Shown here: in pieces, positions 56,671-64,000 of the stretch
How the letters are laid out: the number at the start of each line of letters is the position of its first letter
Numbering within the stretch: the stretch's first letter is position 1
Origin: Puccinia triticina
Taxonomy: Eukaryota; Basidiomycota; Pucciniomycetes; Pucciniales; Pucciniaceae
Length of the DNA stretch: 64,000 nucleotides
Assembly (NCBI RefSeq): GCF_026914185.1
Contig: NC_070566.1
Coordinates: 620,001-684,000, forward strand
Reading direction: 5' to 3'
Translations under genes and position numbers: made by a program
The notes under the pieces: model-generated
Databases searched by the model: none
Seen by the model: the letters and a program-made list of their open reading frames with translations, nothing else
What the model was told of the DNA's origin: nothing

Positions 56671-58294
56671 TCAGTCCTTCCAAGCCCTCTTTCCGAACGT
56701 CACCTCATCGTCACGATATCGCATCGTCCCACGTCCTATCGCGTGAAAAAAAAGCGCAAACCATGAGAAAGGTGATTCGGATGGATATCCTCGGGTAAGA
56801 ACTAGAATACCTTTAAAAATTACGCCGCCCTCTTTCCGCTGTTGGCTGTTCTTAAGAAGTTCGAGAGCCCGAGCTTTGCGTGCTTTTTCTTCTGCGAGCC
56901 GGACCAACTCTTCTTCTTCTTGACGCCGTCGTTCGGCCTGTTGATGTTCCAGCTCTACTGTCATCAGCGCCAGCTCCTCTTGGGCGCGAGGATCTTCGGT
57001 CTCTGAAGGATCGTCTTCCTTGGTTTGTTCTTTGAACTTAAGTTTTTTGGACTTCGAGGATTTGTGAGATTTGCGAGACTTTTTTTTCTCCTTCTTTTCT
57101 CGCCTCCGTCTTCTCCGTGCCGCATCAGAAGATTCAGAGCTACCAGAACTCGAGTGCGACCGTTGCGAAGCCGTAGATGTCTCACTTGGAGAGCGAGAGT
57201 GACGTTTTCGATCATGGTGCGAATCAGTCCTGTCTGTATGGTGGCCATGTAAAGAACCATAAATAGAAGAAAAAAAAATCAGTCTTGGCATGTCTGTGCG
57301 GTGATATTGAGAGGTCCCGGGTGAAGTTTGGTGCGCAACTCATATGGGAATCATCGGCAGCTTTCTCCGGCCGGGGTTTCTGTTTGCGCTCCAATTGACC
57401 ACAATGTACGATCTTCACAAACTCGGCTCCGCCCAAAGGTCGATGCTTTTTATCAGTCTCGAGCCCACCTATCTCTTGAACGACCTCAAACCCGGACTGG
57501 ACTCGACCAAAGACCACATGCTTTCCTGTAAGATGTTCTGCCGGTGCCAAAGTGATAAACCACTGAGATTGGTTGGTATTGGGACCCTTGTTGGCCATGA
57601 CGAGCAAACTGGAGTGAATGAAGTTTGGTGAAAACAACGTCAGCGGGAATGTTTTTTTGGTTGGTCGAGTGATTTGTCGATTAATCGAGTACTTGCCCCT
57701 CTCGGTCACAAGCCAGTTCGAAATTCTCATCGTCAAATTCACCACCATAAATGGATTCACCTGGAGAATGGTGTAGCTCGATTAGCATCTGAACAATCTA
57801 ACAAATTTCTTTCCTTTCTCATCACACGCAGATTATTGGTAAAACTGAGACTCAACTGACCAGATTTCCCATTTTGCTGGATAATATCACCACCTTGGAT
57901 CATAAAGTTGGGGACAATTCGATGGACTGGTGATCCCTAGCAGTAGATACACGTCGGAAAACAAGTTATCTTATCAGAACAGACGGTATGCGTTCACTTT
58001 TTTTTTTGTGAAAAAAGAGGATAGATGAGACAAAAAAAGGACCTTGTAGCATAACGGTGTTTCTGGTGCGATAGTACTGTACCCTTTCTCGCCCGTGCAA
58101 AGTGCGCGAAAACTGCGACAGAAGAACCAGTAATATAAGTCAAGGTATATTGAAGCTCCGATTGGAAAGATTAACACTCACTTTTCGGTCGTGATAGGTA
58201 CACGATCTTTGAAGAGCTCGAAGATAACCCGTCTCGCCGGTCCATTATCGACCGAGAAATCGAAAAACACTCGTGGGTTGCTGGGATTGCTCAT
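56671..58294 (-). CDS. SR-type cyclophilin (PPIG-like peptidyl-prolyl isomerase)
   Basis: Peptidyl-prolyl cis-trans isomerase with a charged C-terminal domain, a nuclear type linked to pre-mRNA splicing. Seven exons join in phase: 58294-58182, 58112-58043, 57936-57861, 57760-57697, 57608-57340, 57233-56811 and 56735-56671, giving 359 residues. The isomerase domain (about 1-180) has [60 protein letters not shown] and [12 protein letters not shown]. The usual active-site Trp is His (AEHLTGKH), as in large SR cyclophilins. The tail has [25 protein letters not shown], a Glu-rich helix and the closing [12 protein letters not shown] motif seen at the end of PPIG-type proteins. The fourth intron (57696-57609) begins GC, not GT. 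Frame remains open upstream to 58360 without ATG. Confidence 0.9.
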
Positions 58295-58308
58295 GGTGTA
58301 TTTAGATA

Positions 58309-58405
58309 AGTATCCCTCTGGTTCGTGCTGGACTGGGGACGGCCCGACGGGGTTGTTCACCTTGGGCGATTCTCACGAGCTTAACTAAGCATCTCTGTTA
58401 AGTTT
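58309..58405. repeat. 97-bp inverted repeat, left copy (cyclophilin leader)
   Basis: Starts AGTATCCCTCTGGTTCGTGC and ends GCATCTCTGTTAAGTTT, lying just upstream of the cyclophilin ATG. It is identical, in inverse orientation, to 63904-64000. The match ends at GCGATTG here versus CGGTGTG there. Confidence 0.95.
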
Positions 58406-59576
58406 GCGATTGTGACAGTTCGAGCGGATGACCGTGACACTCGACACCGCGCACATGTCGCAAAACAGGAATTGGTTGCTGTTAGAGGACCGGAACAGGA
58501 CCCAGGAAAGCCCCTATGGAACACAGTAACCAAAATGTATGATTTTTTTGTCAAAAAACAAAAAACCTACGCACCCCAGATGTACAAATGGTCATTTTGG
58601 CCGGTAAAGGTACTCACCTCAATTGTATGAATTTTTTCTGAGGGCAAGGGGGGTAGTAACCAAAAATGTATGAGAATCAGGGGCTCAAGCTAAGGTTGAA
58701 ATCCTTGTCTGTAATGATTTTTCAGTCTGAATCAAGTCTACAGTTCTAGGCTGGAGCGGTACCACACTCACCCTAACTTGACACAAGTCCCCCCTGGTGG
58801 GAGGCTCGCTGTGGCTGGCCGCAAAGCGGCCCCTCCCGCAGGGAGGGACTTGTGCACAAAGTCAAAATTTTGGCTGAGAAAGAAATCACCAATGGCTGGA
58901 GGAAAAATACTTAGCATCACCCAGCCTCCCCCTCAGCTCCTGTGGACCTGCCCCAGAGCCAAATTACACTTCTCAATCTCAGCTTTCAAATGGCACTGGT
59001 CTCATCTCCCCAATCCTTATCATTTTTGCTGTACTAATGTTGTAAAAATAAAAAAACACAAAGGAATGTAAACCAAGACATTACAACCATCATGCCTTGT
59101 GGATATTGGATTCACAAGCCTGCAGATATCTGCAGATCCTACACCTGTAGCCACCCAATTGATGCAGATAGGATATTCAATTGTGCATATTATCAGAAAA
59201 TCCAAAACTGGATCTTCAGTGCAATGGAATATCCTCCAGGATTCCTTTGACCTCCAAAACGGATTCCTTCAATCAGTTTTGGAGTTCATGCCTCAAAAAC
59301 TTGGGGGAGGGTGCCCATCAGTACTGCCAAGAAAACTGTCTATCCAGTTTTTCTTGTACATATTTTGGTGAATTTTAAATTGTGCTTTCGTGTTTTTAGG
59401 ATTGAAAATCCTTCCTTTGTCTGCCAGCCTGCAGACATTATTCATAAGCCTCTCCTACGGAGAGCCCTCCGGGCGGGGTCCCCCGGACCCTCCGTTCGAG
59501 AGGCTTAGTTAAGCTAGACACTCACCTACCCTCCGGCTGCGGCTCCAGTACCACCGCCACAAGTATATACGAAGTA
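58406..59576. other. Spacer with two short fold-backs
   Basis: 58783-58855 (ACAAGTCCCCCCTGGTGGGAG...GCAGGGAGGGACTTGTG) and 59448-59516 (AAGCCTCTCCTACGGAGAG...TTCGAGAGGCTTAGTTAAGC). The phrase AGTAACCAAAAATGTATGA recurs (58527, 58652). No gene recognised. Confidence 0.45.
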
Positions 59577-59782
59577 CAGCTAACCCAGGAGAGCTTGCAA
59601 CTTGGCGCGCAAACTCCGAGACTTTGTGCCGCAGCGGCCAGACTTGTCCGCAGCTCCAGACATCCGTGCGCGCGGACCGTGCCCGGGGGAACCCGGGGGA
59701 GGAGCCTGCAGGAGAGCTGCCTGCCGCCGACCCAAACCCTGCCTGCCGCCACCACCAACCCACCACCCACCACCGCCGAATC
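59577..59782 (+). repeat. 206-bp terminal inverted repeat, left
   Basis: Identical to the reverse complement of 63523-63728 up to CCGCCGAATC. It contains GCGCGCGGACCGTGC and a CCCGGGGGAACCCGGGGGAG stretch, then (CCACCACCAACC)-type repeats. Its GC content contrasts with the interior. Confidence 0.95.
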
Positions 59783-59842
59783 CATCAACCCCGCCACCGC
59801 CACCCCCAGTAAAATCAACCCCAACGGTCCTTTGGAACCATT

Positions 59843-61714
59843 GTGCCATTGGGGAACAATCCAACACGCGTGAGTTATTTTGGTTTATCATCATCATGTG
59901 TGGGCCTTTTCTCACCACGAACTAATTTCTATGCCGCAATTGATCATTTCCGTAAAAGTAGCAGGTTTGGGATGGACAATAACTCCCGTTATCGTTCAGT
60001 TTCACCGTCCGAATACCGCGAATGGTTCCACCATCCACTGACGCCGCCTGCCGACAGACACGTGCCCTCGCTTTTTGATGGCACTGCTCACTTGGTCGCG
60101 GATCGCAACCGCCACCGGGACGCCTTCATACGAAGCCAGCAAAGACCGTCTCACGTCGACCCATCACTCTCGGGCTTACCTCCAGCTTCACCAGCCACCA
60201 GCCGATCGAGCGACTTGATACTATCTCAATCATTGGCTACCAACTCTCAACAACACAGCCAGGCACTTCCCAATCGTGCAGGATCCACTTCGGGCCGCCC
60301 TGAGGTTCCCATAAGTATCGAGTTCATCCTATTTACGCCCCTTCCCAAACCTCCTGCTGCAAACCCCCGCAAGCGACGAAGCCTAGCTGGTTCCATTGGC
60401 CCCCAATACAATAAAGTCGAATCGGAACCTGGCAAGCTGATGATCAACTGGGACACTCACAACTACAATCTCGAGAGTTTCAAAGCTGCGGCAATCAATG
60501 AGATTGAACACAGCGAAGACGAGGGGCTTGGATTCTTTGCCCAAGCCCAAGCTCTAAAAGGTAACATTGTTTGGAATGCGATTATCCCAAATGGACGCGT
60601 GTTTTCAGCAGCCCAAAAAAAAAGAATTGATTCCGATGAGATATTCACCCAGTTCCTCCTGGTTGCCGAGGGCACTCCGGAAAGCCGCCAGATTATATGT
60701 CGCTTGGTCCAGAAAGATCCGATAGTTGTAGCTCAGGTAAGTGGCTTTTTCCTGTCCACCTCAACCCAGTCGGAATGTCTCATTGACCTCATTTTGTGTG
60801 ATATTTTAGAAAGAATCTGCCTACAAACACCTCAGGACCATGCATGCCGGTCCCAGCTCTGAAGAAACTCCATCCAATGGGCCCTCCGCAGGTGCACAGG
60901 AAGCGGCTTCCCTCACGGACTTGGTGCAGCAACTTGGCTGTATCCACGAACCCGCTGAACACCTGACTAGAAGTCACGAGGTCGGCGTGTTCATCAATCC
61001 TGAGAACCCCAACGAGTTTTTCAAGATGACTCCCAAGCGAATTGCTATGTGGGCCAAAGCAATTGTGAGTGTGTTCTATTCCCTTTATTTCCTTGGGATG
61101 TATGGCTGAGGATCTGATCTGACTGCTCATGAGATTCATAGAAGACCAACCCCGGCCAAGTCACCCTCCGTGTTCCCCCAAAATCGGACAGCTTTCAATT
61201 TCAGACCAAGGAGGATGTACCGCCGCCTCAAGCTCCAGTTCACCCCACACTTCCAGCTCCCGTTTCGGCCGCGTTTCAGTATCCAACAACGTCGGCCGGA
61301 TTCCAATATCCAACACAGTTTGGATTTTCAATGCCTCCGGGAGTGTTCTTGAACCCAATGCAACTGGCCGCCTCGCAACTGGCCGCCTCGCAACTGGCCG
61401 CCTCAAACTCAATGACCGGCCCGACCGGCCCCAGCACCCCAGAACATCCCACCCGGGCTTTGTCACCAATAACCCCTCCAAGCGGCGAGGACCACAGCCT
61501 TGAGGATTTCCTCGAATTTGCACACGTCAATCCAGATTCCCCCGGAGTCATTGAGGGGATCGGAACCCTTGGGATCACTCACTGGACTATGTTCAAGTCC
61601 TTCAGTTCTGACGAGCTTGCCAGCAGAGGTATCCCCGAAGGCCCCGCCCGATCCATTGTCTCATCTGCAAAGAAATATGCGCATCACTTAATGAAGGTTT
61701 CTAGAAACCAATAA
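59843..61714 (+). CDS. Transposon accessory protein with SAM-like C-terminus
   Basis: Three exons, 59843-60736, 60810-61064 and 61142-61714, join in phase 0 (introns 73 and 77 nt), giving 573 residues; ATG at 59972 (MDNNSRYRSVSPSEYREW) would give 530 and may be the true start. N-terminal third is Ser/Pro/Arg-rich. The middle holds INWDTHNYNLESFKAAAINE, ALKGNIVWNAIIPNGRVFSA and FTQFLLVAEGTPESRQIICR. The C-terminus, about residues 498-565, reads HSLEDFLEFAHVNPDSPGVI, then GTLGITHWTMFKSFSSDEL and GPARSIVSSAKKY, which has the spacing of a SAM-like helical domain. A 15-bp repeat encodes QLAAS three times. Function unknown; it may bind DNA or the transposase. Confidence 0.75.
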
Positions 61715-62229
61715 GTATCTTACTCCCCCGATCCATTCTTATGTACTCCTTTTCCTTATTGTTTCAAAGTCATCAATACATTGTAGCTCCAGCATTCTAG
61801 CCTCCTTCCGACCATCTCTTTATGTAAATTCTAACCTCCTTCCAACCATCTCTTTTTGTAAATAAAACTGGTTAACGTTGTTATAATCGATAGTCCATTT
61901 GAAGGAGCAATCAATAGTCCATTTGATTGGTCCAAGATGAGTTTGCGCATCACATGGGTCTCTTGGAATGGGAGGCTCTTGGAACGGGAGGATCTCAGCA
62001 GACCCGTTTTCCCAATGAAGTCTCAATCTTGTGGTGGATCTCAGCAGACCCGTTTTCCCAATGAAGTCTCAATCTTGTGGTTAATTACATCCGGAGTCAG
62101 ATAAATATGCAGAAAAACCGAATGTTAAGTCAAAGAATCGAGCACATTGATTACAAAGTAATGTTACAAAGAATTGAGCAAGTTGTTTATCAATACAAAA
62201 AAACGGGCAGCCGGTAGTCCGGGGATCCA
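61715..62229. other. Convergent intergenic space inside the transposon
   Basis: TACCTCCTTCC-like phrase CTAACCTCCTTCCAACCATCTC recurs as a short duplication near 61798-61855. GGATCTCAGCAGACCCGTTT...CTTGTGG is duplicated in tandem (about 61990-62035 and 62036-62080). No gene. Confidence 0.6.
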
Positions 62230-63333
62230 TTAATCGGTGTAACCAGACCCTCGGAACAGGCCTTGCATGAGTTCGTCGGTGAAAACAAGCCTTGCAAAGG
62301 CCTCGATTGCCTCCCCATCGGTTTTGCCCCCATCAAGTTCGCCATATTGTCTGAGTGATGATTTTAACACACTAAAACCCTTTTCAATTGGGTTCAGGTC
62401 GGGGGAGTAGGCCGGAAGATAGATCAGCAGACAGCCGTGATCCTCAACTATGCGTTCGATGTTCCCGTTGTGATGGATTTGCGCATTATCCATCACAACG
62501 ATGCTTTGGGGTCCTGGGTATGGATTCATATTTGGAAGCTTCAAAAAAAAAAGTGGTCAGTTAGGATGCCGCGCGCAGAATCCATCAAGCTACTCACCAA
62601 CACATGCTCTAAGTATGTCTCGAAATCGATTCGCTTGACAGTTTCAGACTGTATCATCACTGCAACCAGCCCGCTCAGGGCCACCGCTGGGATTAAATTG
62701 AAGCGGTGGGTAGCCCGCGCTACCGGGAGCCGTGACGTCCTCTCACCCACTTGAGCCCAACCCCGAGTGCGGATCACTGCATCCAAACATACCCCGCTTT
62801 CATCTTTCAGAGAGGGAGGGTGTTAGCTACTATATACAAATAAAAATTCAGAGAGAGAAGAAATAAAACTGACCAGTGAAGACGAGGCATTCAGGCTCAA
62901 AGTTGGCCATCAAAAGGAGGTACTTGGCTCGTTGAGTCCGGTCTTGATTCGGATTTACCTTACGCATAGTTTTTTGACTCATTTGGAGGCGTCCATGAAG
63001 CTCGTTCGAGATGGTTTGGACTGAGATTTGGAGGTTGCATTCGGTGGATAGTGCCTGCTGAATTTCTTGTGGGTAGATCGTTGGGTTGTCGGTGACTAGC
63101 TCCAAGAGAAACAATCGTTCTTCTTCACTGAGAGCCAAAGGGCGCCCCCTTTTTTCGTACGTTTCGGGATCGACGACAACCGAACGAGTCTTTTTGTATA
63201 GAACACACCACCGTCGGAGGGAATCAGAACTAACCTCAGATCCATTTGCCGCGTTGATTTCGGCGAGTGGTTTTCCATCAAGGGCTGCCTGAACAACGAT
63301 GAATTTGAAGGAGGCTGAATACTTGACAAACAT
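62230..63333 (-). CDS. Tc1/mariner-superfamily DD34E transposase
   Basis: Exons 63333-62874, 62803-62598 and 62538-62230 join in phase (introns 70 and 59 nt) to give 324 residues. The N-terminus (KYSASFKFIVVQAALDGKPL, SSDSLRRWCVLYKK) is a helix-turn-helix region; PLALSEEERLFLLELVTDNP and ISVQTISNELHGRL form a second one. The catalytic triad is Asp154 (DESG, split by intron 1), Asp239 (VMDNAQIHH) and Glu274 (YSPDLNPIEKGF); 34 residues separate the last two. This is a DDE_3/IS630-Tc1 arrangement: it cuts at terminal repeats and inserts at TA. No stop or frameshift is visible, so it may be active. An upstream in-frame TTG (63369) is not used because ATG 63333 fits the family start. Confidence 0.92.
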
Positions 63334-63522
63334 GGTGTCTAGAGGAGGGATCAGCTTTGTGACATTCAAGGGAAATCAAATAGGAACATACCTGTGAGAG
63401 AATCCAAGCTGCAATGTCAGTGGCGACTGCTGGGTTTGATGATGGTGGTGGTGGCTGGATTCGACAGCGGCGGTGGATGGATGAAATTGGTGGCGGTGGC
63501 AGGCTGGCGTCGCTCGGCAGTC

Positions 63523-63728
63523 GATTCGGCGGTGGTGGGTGGTGGGTTGGTGGTGGCGGCAGGCAGGGTTTGGGTCGGCGGCAGGCAGCTCTCCTGCAGG
63601 CTCCTCCCCCGGGTTCCCCCGGGCACGGTCCGCGCGCACGGATGTCTGGAGCTGCGGACAAGTCTGGCCGCTGCGGCACAAAGTCTCGGAGTTTGCGCGC
63701 CAAGTTGCAAGCTCTCCTGGGTTAGCTG
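63523..63728 (-). repeat. 206-bp terminal inverted repeat, right
   Basis: Exact inverse of 59577-59782. The transposase start is 190 bp inside it, so its promoter lies in or next to the repeat. Confidence 0.95.
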
Positions 63729-63730
63729 TA

Positions 63731-63903
63731 TATCAATCCACCTCCCCCTGTGCCACCCAATCAATCCACAGGTTGCATCCCACTTTCTGTCCTTCTTATT
63801 AACCCTGCCCAAGTGACCCCATTCCCCCCCCCCCCCCCCCCTCAACAGTAAAAGCAGTCTGGTTCCCAGTTTTTTTCTTTTCTTGCCCCTCCTCTCCACA
63901 CCG
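63731..63903. other. Spacer with a C run
   Basis: Contains an uninterrupted run of about 18 C residues (about 63824-63841). No gene. Confidence 0.6.
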
Positions 63904-64000
63904 AAACTTAACAGAGATGCTTAGTTAAGCTCGTGAGAATCGCCCAAGGTGAACAACCCCGTCGGGCCGTCCCCAGTCCAGCACGAACCAGAGGGATACT
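63904..64000. repeat. 97-bp inverted repeat, right copy, cut by window end
   Basis: Perfect inverse of 58309-58405 and still matching at the last base of the window, so the true repeat is longer. If it continues, the next bases would lead into a second copy of the cyclophilin start codon. Confidence 0.95.

Larger units (their letters stand above)
59577..63728. mobile_element. Tc1/mariner-type transposon with two genes, 4152 bp
   Basis: Bounded by CAGCTAACCCAGGAGAGCTT and its inverse, with the TA target duplication on each side (59575-59576 and 63729-63730). The terminal repeats are 206 bp, identical and strongly GC-rich. Inside are a minus-strand DD34E transposase (63333-62230) and a plus-strand second gene (59843-61714), convergent. 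Both genes have short in-phase introns and open frames, so the element looks intact and possibly recent. Confidence 0.9.

Noticed and set aside
63417..63899. Pro/His-rich ORFs in all frames across the terminal repeats
   Set aside because: They are translations of the GC-rich TIR and occur identically in the opposite copy at 59577-59925.

Overview
The window looks like nuclear DNA of a basidiomycete, most likely a rust fungus (Pucciniales). The genes have many short introns (68-121 nt is typical), and a compact, GC-richer block of housekeeping genes sits among AT-richer DNA packed with nested DNA transposons, MITEs and gag-type retroelement debris. The lineage is an inference from gene structure and repeat content; no marker gene proves the genus.

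Layout. 1-12 kb: repeats only, with two CACTA-type MITEs that have clear 3-bp target duplications, an 8-bp-TSD MITE, a hAT-end-like repeat, a tRNA-like SINE fragment and a minisatellite. 12-15.5 kb: a degenerate coiled-coil gene with an 821-bp fold-back element inserted. 15.6-19.0 kb (-): a five-exon NOL11/Utp8-like SSU-processome gene. 20.6-22.9 kb: a cluster of MITEs, one holding a 40-bp hairpin minisatellite and one inserted into the end of another. 23.4-31.9 kb: a gene-dense block with RNR2 (-), a divergent LYR-domain gene (+), an RTA1-like membrane protein (+) and a Gln/Pro/Asp-rich protein (+). 32.6-37.1 kb: a hAT element whose transposase is split by insertions and carries a nonsense codon. 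37-41 kb: LTR-like DNA, a second hAT remnant and a retrotransposon gag. 41.2-49.2 kb: a probable large CACTA/Plavaka-like element with a decayed transposase, a divergent companion gene and palindrome arrays at both ends. 49.3-50.0 kb: FCF1/UTP24, whose first coding exon is just ATG. 50.5-55.7 kb: MITEs and fold-back elements plus a decayed gag. 56.7-58.3 kb (-): an SR-type cyclophilin gene with a GC-AG intron. 59.6-63.7 kb: an apparently intact 4.15-kb Tc1/mariner-type transposon with 206-bp GC-rich inverted repeats, a DD34E transposase and a second gene. A perfect 97-bp inverted repeat of the cyclophilin leader lies outside it and reaches the window end.

The host genes are housekeeping: two SSU-processome factors (NOL11/Utp8-like, FCF1), deoxynucleotide synthesis (RNR2), a probable mitochondrial LYR assembly factor, a membrane protein and a splicing-linked cyclophilin. 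They are not an operon. The most unusual content is the transposon biology: a two-gene mariner-type element, a probable two-gene CACTA-type element with palindromic sub-terminal arrays, and several MITE families whose ends and target duplications can be read directly. Exon coordinates come from reading splice sites and checking that phases join; none is backed by transcripts.
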